Positions 1 through 8,741 of a stretch of 64,000 bases of DNA are shown piece after piece. The position numbers and the translations under genes were made by a program. This DNA is from Bog-473 sp963788125 (GTDB lineage: Bacteria > Actinomycetota > Acidimicrobiia > Acidimicrobiales > RAAP-2), in NCBI GenBank assembly GCA_963788125.1, contig CAWBFN010000001.1, forward strand, positions 124,001 through 188,000, read 5' to 3'. Under the pieces are notes generated by a model, which was not told where the DNA came from, did no database searches, and saw only the letters and a program-made list of their open reading frames with translations. Position 1 is the first letter of the stretch, and each line of letters begins with the position of its first letter.

Positions 1-398
1 TGGGCGGCCAGCCAACTGCCGGGAACACGAGAGTCCGCATCGGTGGTGGCCAGCCAGATGCGCGCCGGATCGGTGTCCTCCCACTCTCGCAGCAGAGCGG
101 ACATCCCGGTTCTCCGCGCGTCACCGACGCACGCAGAACGGCAGGTCCGAGCGGTTGCCTGGTGCGGACCGCCGCGCCGCCGGAGCTTTCGGATCCACTC
201 TTGCGTGATGGAGGAACTGGCGTCGCTGCAGTGATCGAGCACGACCGCCGTCCGGCAGTGCGCCACCATGTGGGCGACGTGGGAGAAGGCCTCCTCAATG
301 GCGTCGAGGGCGCGTCCGAGGAGCTCTTCTTCGTTGTGCACCGGGAGGACGACGCCGATTGCCTCGGTCCGCGTCTTTGGAATGGTTGATATCGTCAC
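1..398 (-). CDS. family 2 glycosyltransferase, N-terminal part
   Basis: This is the first 132 codons of a glycosyltransferase cut by the window edge. The protein opens with a beta strand and nucleotide-sugar-binding turn (IGVVLPVHNEEELLGRALDAI), followed by a conserved VVLDHCSDAS and, near residues 111-118, a DADSRVP segment matching the DxD-type metal and nucleotide site of GT-A folds. The GTG start overlaps the stop of the upstream methyltransferase (GTGA), so the two are translationally coupled. It is the last visible gene of a minus-strand operon with an acyl-CoA-dehydrogenase-like protein, a PIG-L deacetylase and a methyltransferase. The acceptor cannot be read from the sequence. The family call is secure; the substrate is unknown. 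Confidence 0.8.
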   Translation of the reverse strand, partial: MTISTIPKTRTEAIGVVLPVHNEEELLGRALDAIEEAFSHVAHMVAHCRTAVVLDHCSDASSSITQEWIRKLRRRGGPHQATARTCRSACVGDARRTGMSALLREWEDTDPARIWLATTDADSRVPGSWLAA

Positions 399-964
399 TC
401 GGTGCGTTTCCATACCTCGAGGATGAAGTCCTCTTCAAGGTGGTGCACCAGACGCGTGAGCTGTGGCGTCGCATCGATGATGCGGTGGGCGCGGTCACCG
501 CTCAGGGGATAGTTCGTCTCACCTCGCCAATGGACACCGACGAGGTGGGCGCCGGGCTCCGTCGAGCCGACCGCGAGCGAGAGGATGCGGCCCAGGTCCG
601 GCTCGTCGAAGTAGTAGGCGATCTCGCTCAGCACGATCAGGTCGAACGTCCCCTCCGGCCACTCCTCTGGGATGGCGCGTGCCTCGGCGACCACCTGCGG
701 CTGATCCTTGAGGCGCCGCCGGGCCTCCTCGAGCGCAGCCGGCACGACATCGGTGGCCAAAATTCGATCGCAGCGGGGGGCGAGCCTCTCGGTCAGAACG
801 CCAATGGAACAGCCCGGCTCGAAGACCGACGTGTAGTGGGCGTGGGGCAGGCTGGCCGTGGTCAGCGAGTACTTGCGTTGCTCGTAGCCACTGGTGGCGA
901 ACTCCCAGGGGTCGGCGGCACCCTCGTACAGTTCGTGGAAGTAGGTTCGCCCCATGGAGCTCAT
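395..964 (-). CDS. NodS-like SAM-dependent methyltransferase
   Basis: A 189-residue class I methyltransferase. SAM-binding motif I is visible as FEPGCSIGVL (about residues 48-57), an acidic residue follows in ATDVVP, and motif IV is FDLIVLSEIAYY. The opening, with its YEGAADPW segment, is typical of the NodS family, which N-methylates aminosugar intermediates in rhizobia. The start at 964 is chosen because its ATG overlaps the stop of the PIG-L gene (ATGA) and because the longer reading frame upstream has arginine-rich shadow sequence. The neighbours, a deacetylase before it and a glycosyltransferase after it, fit modification of a deacetylated aminosugar. That role is inferred. Confidence 0.85.
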   Translation of the reverse strand: MSSMGRTYFHELYEGAADPWEFATSGYEQRKYSLTTASLPHAHYTSVFEPGCSIGVLTERLAPRCDRILATDVVPAALEEARRRLKDQPQVVAEARAIPEEWPEGTFDLIVLSEIAYYFDEPDLGRILSLAVGSTEPGAHLVGVHWRGETNYPLSGDRAHRIIDATPQLTRLVHHLEEDFILEVWKRTE

Positions 965-1722
965 GACGCGTCGGCGAACGGGCGCACGAAGACCTCGTAG
1001 CGGCGCCAAAACCGCCGGAGCAACGGCGCGGGAAGGACCGGGGCGTTCGGTTCGCCGTCCAGCGGCCGGGTCTGCGACCTGAAGGCACCGGTGGCCCAGC
1101 GTTTTCGTGCTGCCACGCGTCGATCGAATTCGAACCGTCGGCACGCCTGCCAGGGAAGGTCTGCGCCGTGTGGATCCGCCCAGTGCCAGGCCCAGACCAG
1201 GTAGCCGAGGAGGAGCGCCCCCGCCGACCGCGTGGCCGCCAGGGCCGCCTCCCCGCAGGCGTCGTGATCGGGATGACCGTCGTTCCACCACGGGGCGAGG
1301 CAGAGATCGTCCGGGGAGAGCACCCTGGTCAACACGGTGGTCAGGCTCTGCCTGTGGCTACCGACCTGACCGTCGGGAAGCCTCAGCCGCCTGACCACCG
1401 GTGTGGCCCAACCCAGGCGCTCAAGGGCGATGGTGGATTCGTTCGCCCGTAGCGATCGCAGATCGACGCCCGGGCGGGCGGCCCCCGCCGGATGCGAGGC
1501 CTCTCCATCACTGACCGCGATGATCTCGACGGGGATGCCGGAGGACTGCATCTGCGCGATGAGCCCTCCGGCGCCGAAGATCTCGTCGTCGGGGTGAGGG
1601 GAGACCACGACGACGCGGCCGGGTCGCGGAAGGGCCAGCGGAGGGAGCTGGCGCAGTCGCCGCGACGCCTGCCATTCGCTCTCGGGTGTCCCGAGGTGGG
1701 TCTCGTCGACGACTAGTTCCAT
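961..1722 (-). CDS. PIG-L family N-deacetylase
   Basis: A 253-residue zinc-dependent deacetylase of the PIG-L/MshB/LmbE family. The zinc-binding signature PHPDDE is at residues 42-47, and the second His motif GHPDHDACG lies further on, in WWNDGHPDHD. Family members remove acetyl from N-acetylglucosaminyl groups on lipids, mycothiol precursors or antibiotics. The gene overlaps the acyl-CoA-dehydrogenase-like gene upstream by 10 bases and the methyltransferase downstream by 4, so the four genes form one tight operon. No signal peptide is visible, so cytoplasmic action is expected. The family is secure; the substrate is not known. MshB is unlikely, because these neighbours are not mycothiol genes. 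Confidence 0.88.
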   Translation of the reverse strand: MELVVDETHLGTPESEWQASRRLRQLPPLALPRPGRVVVVSPHPDDEIFGAGGLIAQMQSSGIPVEIIAVSDGEASHPAGAARPGVDLRSLRANESTIALERLGWATPVVRRLRLPDGQVGSHRQSLTTVLTRVLSPDDLCLAPWWNDGHPDHDACGEAALAATRSAGALLLGYLVWAWHWADPHGADLPWQACRRFEFDRRVAARKRWATGAFRSQTRPLDGEPNAPVLPAPLLRRFWRRYEVFVRPFADAS

Positions 1723-2669
1723 GCTCCGCCGTCCACCGCCATTCGAGCGAGTTCGACGGCGTCGCGGAGACCATGGTGTTGCGCGAGGTAGACGACGAGG
1801 TCCGCGGCGCGCCGGGCCTGGTCGCGGTCGTGGCAGAGCGGCCGGGCGCCGGTCGCCGCGACGACCCGTTCGAGCACGGCACTCGAGCCACGGTGGACGG
1901 CCTGGCGAACGACGAGGGCGCGTCGGCGCGCTCGTTTGTGCCGGTCGGTGGGATCGGCGTCGATTTCATTGGCGGCGTCACGCAGGATGGCCCGCATCGC
2001 TTCGACGTGCGCCACCGCCTCTCCGAGCGGGGCCAGCACCAGTTCCGAAGAGGTCGCCTCCAGGGCACGCACGGTGTGCTCCACGAGCCCGACCGCACCT
2101 CCGTACCAGCATGCCGCCACTCCGACGGACCCGAACCAGAACCCGGGGCGGTCCACGTAGAACTCGGGTCCGCCGACGGCCCTCGTGGCCGGTACGGCGG
2201 GTCCCCCGAACGAGAGGGTCTCACTGAGCGAGTCGGCCATCCCGACCGCCGGCCACGAGTCGGGCTCGCTGGAGGTGACCTGCGCGGAGACGTCGATATC
2301 GAAGAGCCGGTAGCCGTCGTCGGCGTCGGCCGTCACCAGGGCACGGTCGAGGTGCAGGCTGCCTGAGCAGAACTCCTTGCGTCCCGAGAGATGCCAGCCG
2401 TCGGGCGTCCGCCGGGCGACGGTTCCTCCCGGCGATCTGGCCGCCCATACGCCGTAGGTGGCGCGCTGGTCCGCCACCTCCATGCCCGCCTCGGCGAGTA
2501 TGGCCAGTGCATCGACGTGGCCCTCGGCGAGTCGACCGAGCGACAGATCGGTGGCAGCCCACGCCGAGAGCGCTTCGAAGCGCGCCCAGGTGTGTCCGCC
2601 CCCCGGCGTGGGTAGCGCCGCGGCCTCGGTTCGGGCGATCCGTTGCAAGGTGCAGATGGTGCGGGACAC
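1713..2669 (-). CDS. acyl-CoA-dehydrogenase-like protein
   Basis: A 318-residue protein with the acyl-CoA dehydrogenase middle-domain signature (DGWHLSGRKEFCSGS, about residues 89-103) and an alpha-helical C-terminal half. It is about 60 residues shorter than usual acyl-CoA dehydrogenases, mainly at the N terminus, where the substrate-binding helices normally are. I cannot identify the catalytic glutamate. It heads the minus-strand operon that continues into PIG-L deacetylase, methyltransferase and glycosyltransferase genes, which suggests oxidation of a carrier- or sugar-linked intermediate rather than beta-oxidation. A 165-base divergent gap separates it from the sensor gene at 2835. The family assignment is good and the role is inferred. 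Confidence 0.75.
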   Translation of the reverse strand: MSRTICTLQRIARTEAAALPTPGGGHTWARFEALSAWAATDLSLGRLAEGHVDALAILAEAGMEVADQRATYGVWAARSPGGTVARRTPDGWHLSGRKEFCSGSLHLDRALVTADADDGYRLFDIDVSAQVTSSEPDSWPAVGMADSLSETLSFGGPAVPATRAVGGPEFYVDRPGFWFGSVGVAACWYGGAVGLVEHTVRALEATSSELVLAPLGEAVAHVEAMRAILRDAANEIDADPTDRHKRARRRALVVRQAVHRGSSAVLERVVAATGARPLCHDRDQARRAADLVVYLAQHHGLRDAVELARMAVDGGAWN

Positions 2670-2834
2670 GGACCGCGGTTCTACCCGTCGCCAGGGCCGG
2701 CAAACATTTCACCGGGCTGGCGCCGGCGGCGATCAGGGGCCGAGTGTGTGCCTCGCCCGACCGTCCTCTAGTCTCTACGACGACCACGTACTCTCAGAAA
2801 GTCATGGCCCACGTCACGGTGATGAGGTTGCCGA

Positions 2835-4277
2835 ATGTCAGATGACGGTCCCCGGGTCGAGAGCGGCGACGAGATCCTCTGGCAGTTGGCGACCGCACTG
2901 TCCCGATCGTTCACCATGCCGGCCGTCACCGCCGCGCTCGTCCAGGCTGCAGCTCCGGCAGCCGGAGGGGTCTCCTCCAGCCTGGCGGTACACGTGCACG
3001 GCTCCGACGAGGTCAGCGTCGTGACCAGCTCGCCTCTCGGCTCCAGTCGTCTTGTCTCACGGTGTGTCGATGTGAGCTCGGCCCTCCCGCCCTGCGACGT
3101 TCTCCGCAGTGGACTGCCGGTGCTGCTGGGATCGCTCGACGACGTCCGCCAACGATTCCCCGATGCCCTCCGAGAGATGCTCTCGGCCGGGACGACGGCC
3201 CGGGCGACACTGCCGCTGCAGGCGTCGGATGGCGAGACTCTGGGTGCACTGGACATCGAATGGCAAGACGGGCAAGCCTTCGAGACCCCCCAACTGCGGC
3301 GCCTCGACCTCGTGGCGCAGCTTGCCGCCCCCGCCTTGGAACGTGCACTCCGGCATGGGTCCGACCCGAGCGATGAACGAGAGCTGGGCAGAGCATTGGA
3401 GACCATGCCCCAGGCCTACCTCGCCATCGACACCGATTTCTACGTCACCCATGTCAACCTCCACGGCGCCACACTGCTCGGATCCACCGCTGAAGCGCTG
3501 CGGCACCGGCATCTCTTCGACGTCTTCCCTGAAGCGGAGGGAACCGAACTCGAACTGCAGTCCCGGCGGTCGATGCAGCGGAAGAGCTCCGTCGTCTTCG
3601 AGGAGTACTACGCACGGATGCACTCCTGGTTCGAGGTACACGTCTGGACGGCGACCAAAGGAGTCAACGTACTGTTGCGCGACGTCGGTGACCGTCACCA
3701 CCCGGACCGGACGTTGCCGGATCCCCTGACGGCCAATGTCCGACTGAGTGTGCTCACCGACGTCGCCGAACGATTGGTCGGTGCAGACAGCCGCACAGAG
3801 GTCTTCCAACGAGTGACGCACATCGTGGCGCCGGCCGTGGCGGACTGGTGCACCATTGTCACACCCGAGGAGAACGGCCTGGTTCGGGTAGCGGCGCGCC
3901 ATGTGGACCCGGCGCTCGACGAGCTGGCCCAGCGACTCGTCGGGGCGTACCCCCACGCCTACTCCGGGCCCTCACCCGGGGTCGTCGTGTATCGGAACAA
4001 CGAGCCGCTCCGCCTGGACCACCTGGTCGACGACATCGTCAAAGATCTCGATGACAGCTTCGCCAGTGCCGCCTACGGACGGACGCTCCAACTCCTCGGC
4101 GACGGGCCCGGGTTGATCGTTCCGGTGTCCTCCGATGGACAGGTGCAGGCGGTGATCACCATGGTCCGTTGCGATGGTGACGTCTTCACCGACGACGATG
4201 TGGCCCTCATGACCGATGTCGCCTCTCGGGTGGCCAGCGCGCTCGATTCGGCCGACGATCTTACAACCAACGGATGA
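2835..4277 (+). CDS. GAF-PAS-GAF sensor protein
   Basis: A 480-residue cytoplasmic sensor. It reads as an N-terminal GAF domain (about residues 10-170), a PAS domain (about 185-285, opening with MPQAYLAIDTDFYVTHVN), and a second GAF domain (about 305-475, with VTHIVAPAVADWCTIV). No transmembrane segment or output domain is present. Its stop overlaps the ATG of the following SpoIIE-type phosphatase (ATGA), so the two proteins are made together and the phosphatase is the likely output. In most actinomycetes this architecture is one polypeptide. The ligand is unknown. A frameshift that split a fused gene is possible, but the overlap is clean and the junction falls in a linker. Confidence 0.82.
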   Translation: MSDDGPRVESGDEILWQLATALSRSFTMPAVTAALVQAAAPAAGGVSSSLAVHVHGSDEVSVVTSSPLGSSRLVSRCVDVSSALPPCDVLRSGLPVLLGSLDDVRQRFPDALREMLSAGTTARATLPLQASDGETLGALDIEWQDGQAFETPQLRRLDLVAQLAAPALERALRHGSDPSDERELGRALETMPQAYLAIDTDFYVTHVNLHGATLLGSTAEALRHRHLFDVFPEAEGTELELQSRRSMQRKSSVVFEEYYARMHSWFEVHVWTATKGVNVLLRDVGDRHHPDRTLPDPLTANVRLSVLTDVAERLVGADSRTEVFQRVTHIVAPAVADWCTIVTPEENGLVRVAARHVDPALDELAQRLVGAYPHAYSGPSPGVVVYRNNEPLRLDHLVDDIVKDLDDSFASAAYGRTLQLLGDGPGLIVPVSSDGQVQAVITMVRCDGDVFTDDDVALMTDVASRVASALDSADDLTTNG

Positions 4278-5011
4278 CGGCCCACGCCCTCCAGGCCGCA
4301 GCGCTACCGAGCTCTCTTCCATCATCGGAGAACCTCCGGCTCGCCGCCGGCTATCGAGCGGCCAGCAACGGTGCGCAGGTAGGCGGCGACTGGTACGACG
4401 CCATTGCGCTCGGATCGACCAGGATCGTGCTCTCGGTCGGCGACGTGGCCGGTCACGGGATCGCCGCGGCCGCCCTGGCCGCCAAGATGCGGAACTCTCT
4501 GCGTGCCCATCTCTTTGCCGGCGTCGGCCCCCTCGAGTCGTTGATCCAGTTGAATCAACTCGTGGCCACCCAGGAGCCCGATGCCATGGCCACGATCATC
4601 TGTGTCGAGATCGACACCTCCACCGGCGCCGTGGCATGGGCCTCGGCCGGTCACCCGGCCCCCATAGTGGTGAGCAACAATGGAACGTCGGCCTATCTCC
4701 AGGGCCGTCCGATGCCGCCGATCGGTAGTGCGAACGATGTGCCTGGCGATCGCCAGATGGAGCACCGATTCACCATACGACCGGGAAACCGGTTGATCCT
4801 GTTCACCGATGGCCTGATTGAGCGACGGTCTATCGGTCTCGACATCGGCCTGGCGCATCTCATGATCCTTGCTGAGCAGACACGCGCCGTCTCGGACCTG
4901 AAAGAAACCTGCGACGCCATCCTCGGTGAGATGCTTCCCCCATCGCACGGAGACGACGCGTGTCTGCTCATCGCCGACTTTGTCGCGGTCGATGCGTCGG
5001 GGCCTGGGTGA
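4274..5011 (+). CDS. SpoIIE/RsbU-type PP2C serine phosphatase
   Basis: A 245-residue stand-alone PPM phosphatase. Metal-binding motifs are in place: VGGDWYDA (residues 36-43), SVGDVAGHG (about 54-62), FTDGLIE, and GDDACLL near the C terminus. Such enzymes dephosphorylate anti-sigma-factor antagonists (STAS proteins) and so release alternative sigma factors. The first 25 residues look like the linker that normally joins a GAF domain to SpoIIE (compare LPSSLPSSENLRLAAGYRAA). Together with the 4-base overlap, this says that the upstream GAF-PAS-GAF protein is its sensory partner. No anti-sigma or STAS gene is visible nearby. Confidence 0.88.
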   Translation: MTAHALQAAALPSSLPSSENLRLAAGYRAASNGAQVGGDWYDAIALGSTRIVLSVGDVAGHGIAAAALAAKMRNSLRAHLFAGVGPLESLIQLNQLVATQEPDAMATIICVEIDTSTGAVAWASAGHPAPIVVSNNGTSAYLQGRPMPPIGSANDVPGDRQMEHRFTIRPGNRLILFTDGLIERRSIGLDIGLAHLMILAEQTRAVSDLKETCDAILGEMLPPSHGDDACLLIADFVAVDASGPG

Positions 5012-5401
5012 GCGCGACGGCACTCACCTCCTCCGACGTGTTTGCCGAGGTCAGGGCCTTACCCGGCGCCCTGGCACGAATCTTGATAGACCTAGACCAT
5101 TCGTCGGAGCAGTCACGTGAGAAAGCATAAACCGGTGCATTACCTTTCTTCTACGTTCGTGGAACGCTCCCGCACCGGCAACGTTCGTCCGGCGTCCCAC
5201 TCTCAGTGGCGGTGCCACGCACCTGCTCATGGATTACTTCCTCGTGCCTGAGTCCGCTGAGCGAAGGCAGAGACCGAGTGCGCGGACTCCGGATGGGGCA
5301 GTTCTCCCAGTGCCGACGCGGCGAGTCGTGTCAGCACCGCAGGGGTCTACGTTGAAGACGGAGGTTCGCGGATCGTCGACCTCATCGCAGGGACAGCCAA
5401 G
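5012..5401. other. gap without a supported gene
   Basis: No convincing gene. The frame of the following CDS is open from 5261, and its translation just before 5402 (RIVDLIAGTAKV) is plausible protein, so that gene may start earlier than the GTG at 5402. A loose inverted repeat (CCGGTGC at 5132-5138, GCACCGG at 5172-5178) is the only structure seen. Confidence 0.4.
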
Positions 5402-5905
5402 GTGGGGGTCGGCGCGGCGACCCTCGTGGCTGTCGAGATCACGAACAGATCAGTGAGGATCGCCAGAGCCGTCGTCCCCGCGTCGGTCGGCGAGGGCCCT
5501 CTTGACGCAGTTGAGCGACACCTCGAACGGCGTCAGGACGAGGCCCACCGGAGCGAAAGGGAGAATCGAGACAACGTGGCCGAAGCAGCGGAGACCGTGC
5601 TCAATCGGGTCGTCGTCGGGGTGGTCGACATGCTGGACATGCAGCAGTTGATCGATCATGTCGTGGCCAGAGTCGATCTCCCGGAAGTAATCGATGAGAT
5701 CGACCTCGCGGGGATCATCCGTGAGTCCACGACCGGTCTGGGTGCAGAGACACTCGACGCGAGCCGTGCCGGGCTCATGGCCATGGATCTGTGGAGTGCC
5801 CGACTGGTCGACAGGATCCTCCGGCGCAAGGAACCGCGTGACTTGACGGTCCGGTGGAATGGCACTGCTCGACCGGAGAGTGCAAAGCCTGAGGTCGTCT
5901 CGTGA
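5402..5905 (+). CDS. conserved protein paired with an RDD-domain gene
   Basis: A 167-residue protein with the repeated valine/aspartate pattern found in proteins encoded next to, or fused with, actinobacterial RDD membrane proteins (MLDMQQLIDHVVARVDLPEV and then IDEIDLAGII). The C-terminal part ends with a WSARLVDRILRRKEP segment usual for these proteins just before the RDD helices begin. Its stop overlaps the GTG of the RDD gene (GTGA). The start is uncertain: GTG 5402 is used, but the frame is open back to 5261. Function is unknown; a membrane-associated partner of the RDD protein is inferred from gene order. Confidence 0.65.
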   Translation: MGVGAATLVAVEITNRSVRIARAVVPASVGEGPLDAVERHLERRQDEAHRSERENRDNVAEAAETVLNRVVVGVVDMLDMQQLIDHVVARVDLPEVIDEIDLAGIIRESTTGLGAETLDASRAGLMAMDLWSARLVDRILRRKEPRDLTVRWNGTARPESAKPEVVS

Positions 5906-6427
5906 GTCAGGTTCGCGAAATCCGCAGTGAGCGAGGGGAACAGCTCCAGGGCCTTCGGGCAGGCTTCGTTTCTCGGGCAGTGGCGAGCGGGACTGATGTT
6001 GTTCTCGTTCTCTGCGTCTATGTCGTTGCAGTCATCATCGTGAGCATCGCCTGGGATCTCTGTTTTTCGAAGTCGATTTCGGTTGCGGCTCCCCCGCATT
6101 GGTTGAATGAACTGTTGGTGTGGATCCTTCTCGTCGTATACTTGACAGCCGGTTGGTCGTCCACCGGACGCACACTTGGGAAGCAGATGATGGGCTTACG
6201 AGTCGTCCGTTCGGATGGGCGTCCGCTTCGGTTCTTGCGAGCGCTGTTTCGAGCCGCTCCTCTGCGCAACATTCTTCCCGGTGCTTCTGCTGGCCTTGGT
6301 GAACCGCCGAAATCGAGGTCTCGAAGACGTCGCCTTTCGGACGGTGGTCATCTACGACTGGCGCCCAAAAAGCTCCAAACACCGGCGGGCCCGTCCAAAG
6401 ACGCCCAACCAATGGCCCAACCAATGA
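5902..6427 (+). pseudogene. RDD-family membrane protein, frameshifted
   Basis: An RDD protein with two hydrophobic helices (about residues 28-50 and 70-86) and the family signature STGRTLGKQMMGLRVVRSDG. The frame used from 5902 then goes astray. The expected C-terminal sequence (LVNRRNRGLEDVAFRTVV, then IYDW) is in the next frame and ends at 6427, so one extra base lies near 6245-6270. Read across the shift, the protein is about 175 residues, which is normal. The upstream gene overlaps it by 4 bases. It may be a sequencing indel or a real lesion. RDD proteins are membrane proteins of unclear role, some linked to ion exchange. Confidence 0.72.
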
Positions 6428-6486
6428 TTGAGGCCCGCCCGTCAGCAGTTCCGATTGTACGCTCCTGACGAGGTCGTCGCCCCTCC

Positions 6487-7650
6487 CTACCGCTTGTTCT
6501 GACGGGGGATCGCCACCTCTTGCAGGAGCAGGTTGATGGTGGCGGCCACCGGGATGGCGATGAGTGCGCCCACCAGTCCGAGCAGCGTGCCCCCGATCAG
6601 CGTGGCGATGATGGTGATGCCCGGGGTGATGCGCACCGTGTGCTTCATCACACGGGGATTGAGGAGGTAGTCCTCCAAGAACCGGTAGATCACGTAGAAG
6701 GCGAGCGTGGCGATGGCCACGGGAAGTCCCTTGGTGAGCGCGACCAGTGTGACCACGGCACCGGCGATCGTCGACCCGACCATGGGGATGAGGTCGAAGA
6801 GGCCGACGAAAAGAGCCAGGAGCAACGGGTAGGGGACCCCGAAGATCACCAGCCAGACGTAGGTGCCGGCCGCGGCAACCAGCGACGTCAACAGGTTGCC
6901 GAGCATGTACCCGCCGACACGGTCGAACACCTCATCGGTCAACAGCTCGACCCGTTGACGGCGCGACATCGGGATCAATGAGAGCCAGAGTCGCTTGACG
7001 CCGGGCAGCGCAATCAGAAAATAGATGGTCAGTGCGATGAGGCTGACGGTCCCGACGCCGATCGAGAGCAGGTCTTTTCCGGCGGTCGCCAACACGCCAC
7101 TCGGGAGCTTGAGCTTCGACGTGCCCTTCAGGTAGCTCTGGAGATGGAACTTGAGGACCAGCTTGCCCGCCCATCCCTTGCCGGCGATGAGCTCCTTCTT
7201 GTAGTGCGGATAGTTCGACACCAGGCTCTGTACTTCATGGGAGGTGGGCGGCACGGCGACCACAATGAAGAGCGCAAGGAGGAGAGCAAAGCCGAGGGTC
7301 ACCAAGCCGGCCGCCACGCCACGCGAGAGCCCCCGCTTGGTGCAGAACTCAATGATGGGATTCAAGCCGATGGCGATGAACAGGGCCACGCCGATGATGA
7401 GCAGGACCCCCGAGACCTCGACGACGCCTCGCCCGATCACGTAGGCGATCCCCACGCCGAACGCCCCCATCAGTCCGATCAGGAACGGGCTGCGTCGATC
7501 GAACGCCTTTCCGGCGAAGCCGAAGAACCGGTCGTTGTCGGCGACCTCCTGCCGGGCTGAGATCGGGAGGACCAGCCCGGCAGGAGGCGGTGCCTGCTCG
7601 TCGGTGGTCAGGAGATCGTCACCGCTATCCACGGTTGTTACCTTTCCCAT
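6487..7650 (-). CDS. AI-2E family transporter
   Basis: A 387-residue polytopic membrane protein of the AI-2E/PerM exporter family. About eight hydrophobic segments are visible. The family-typical stretch ALFVGLFDLIPMVGSTIAGA and the C-terminal FLEDYLLNPRVMKHTVRITP are present, ending with IAIPVAATINLLLQE. The start at ATG 7650 is preferred over the longer frame to 7836, because the extra N-terminal 62 residues are rich in Arg and Trp and overlap the promoter region of the divergent F420-type gene. The family includes autoinducer-2 exporters and sodium/proton antiporters, so the substrate cannot be stated. Confidence 0.87.
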   Translation of the reverse strand: MGKVTTVDSGDDLLTTDEQAPPPAGLVLPISARQEVADNDRFFGFAGKAFDRRSPFLIGLMGAFGVGIAYVIGRGVVEVSGVLLIIGVALFIAIGLNPIIEFCTKRGLSRGVAAGLVTLGFALLLALFIVVAVPPTSHEVQSLVSNYPHYKKELIAGKGWAGKLVLKFHLQSYLKGTSKLKLPSGVLATAGKDLLSIGVGTVSLIALTIYFLIALPGVKRLWLSLIPMSRRQRVELLTDEVFDRVGGYMLGNLLTSLVAAAGTYVWLVIFGVPYPLLLALFVGLFDLIPMVGSTIAGAVVTLVALTKGLPVAIATLAFYVIYRFLEDYLLNPRVMKHTVRITPGITIIATLIGGTLLGLVGALIAIPVAATINLLLQEVAIPRQNKR

Positions 7651-7790
7651 CGGCGGCGTTTCCACACGGCATTGCACACGTGGGTTGAAGGGTTCGTCCG
7701 GCGGCCGGCGCCACGTCCGAGCTGTTTCAGCCCATTCGAGCTGTTTCGGGCCATCCGGGCCGGGTAGATAAGGTGCGCAAAGGAGGCCGG

Positions 7791-8741
7791 ATGTCCGAAA
7801 TTGGCGCGTTTCTGTCCAGTGAGGAACACGATCCACGGGCCCTGGTCACCCAGGCCAGGATGGCCGAAGAGGCGGGAATGCGCTCGGTCTTCATCTCTGA
7901 CCATTTCCATCCGTGGATCGACCGCCAGGGTCAGAGTCCGTTCGTCTGGGGGGTGATCGGGGCGATCAGCGCGTCAACCGGTCACAAGGTGACCACGGGG
8001 GTGACCTGTCCCACGGTCCGGATCCATCCGGCCATCCTCGCCCAGGCCGCGGCGACGGCGCAGAGCCTCTTGAACGGGAGGTTCGTCTTCGGAGTGGGCT
8101 CCGGCGAGGCACTCAACGAGCACATTCTCGGTCATCGCTGGCCGTCGGTCGAGGTGCGGCACATGATGCTCGAAGAGGCCATGGAGGTCATCCGAGCCCT
8201 GTGGAGCGGTGAGCTGGTCAACCATCACGGCACCTTCTACACGGTGGAGAATGCCCGGCTGTACTCGCTGCCGGACAGCCCCCCGCCCATCGCTGTGTCG
8301 GCCTTCGGGCCGAAGGCCGCTCGACTGGCGGCCCGCGTGGGGGAGGGATTCATCACGGTCCATCCGGACAGGGATCTTCTGGCGACCTACCGGCAGCACG
8401 GTGGCGCTGGGCCCTCCATCGGCGCGCTCAAGGTCTGTTGGGACGAGGACGAGAACCGGGCCCGCCGGCTCGCCCACTCGCTGTGGCCGACGGAGTGCCT
8501 CGACGGTCAGCTCAGCCAGGAGCTTCCCATGCCCTCACACTTCGAGGCGGCAACGGCGAATGTCACCGAGGACATGGTGGCTGACGTCATCACCTGCGGC
8601 CCCGATCCCGAGCGACACGTCAAGGCGATCTCCGCCTACCTCGATGCCGGTTTCGACGAGGTCTACGTGAACCAGATCGGTCCGGATCAGGAAGGCTTCT
8701 TCGACTTCTTCTCCCGAGAGCTCCGTCCCCGCCTGCAATGA
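7791..8741 (+). CDS. F420-dependent luciferase-like oxidoreductase (G6PDH-type)
   Basis: A 316-residue luciferase-like TIM-barrel enzyme of the F420-dependent glucose-6-phosphate-dehydrogenase-related group. Visible features are the N-terminal strand MSEIGAFLSSEEH, SVFISDHFHPW, the cofactor loop GRFVFGVGSGEALNEH and FGPKAARLAARVGEGFI. The start is ATG 7791, six bases after a strong AAAGGAGG ribosome site; six extra codons upstream are discarded. Enzymes of this group transfer hydride between F420 and sugars, alcohols or other carbonyls. The precise substrate is not readable. The stop overlaps the next gene by 4 bases (ATGA). Confidence 0.87.
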   Translation: MSEIGAFLSSEEHDPRALVTQARMAEEAGMRSVFISDHFHPWIDRQGQSPFVWGVIGAISASTGHKVTTGVTCPTVRIHPAILAQAAATAQSLLNGRFVFGVGSGEALNEHILGHRWPSVEVRHMMLEEAMEVIRALWSGELVNHHGTFYTVENARLYSLPDSPPPIAVSAFGPKAARLAARVGEGFITVHPDRDLLATYRQHGGAGPSIGALKVCWDEDENRARRLAHSLWPTECLDGQLSQELPMPSHFEAATANVTEDMVADVITCGPDPERHVKAISAYLDAGFDEVYVNQIGPDQEGFFDFFSRELRPRLQ

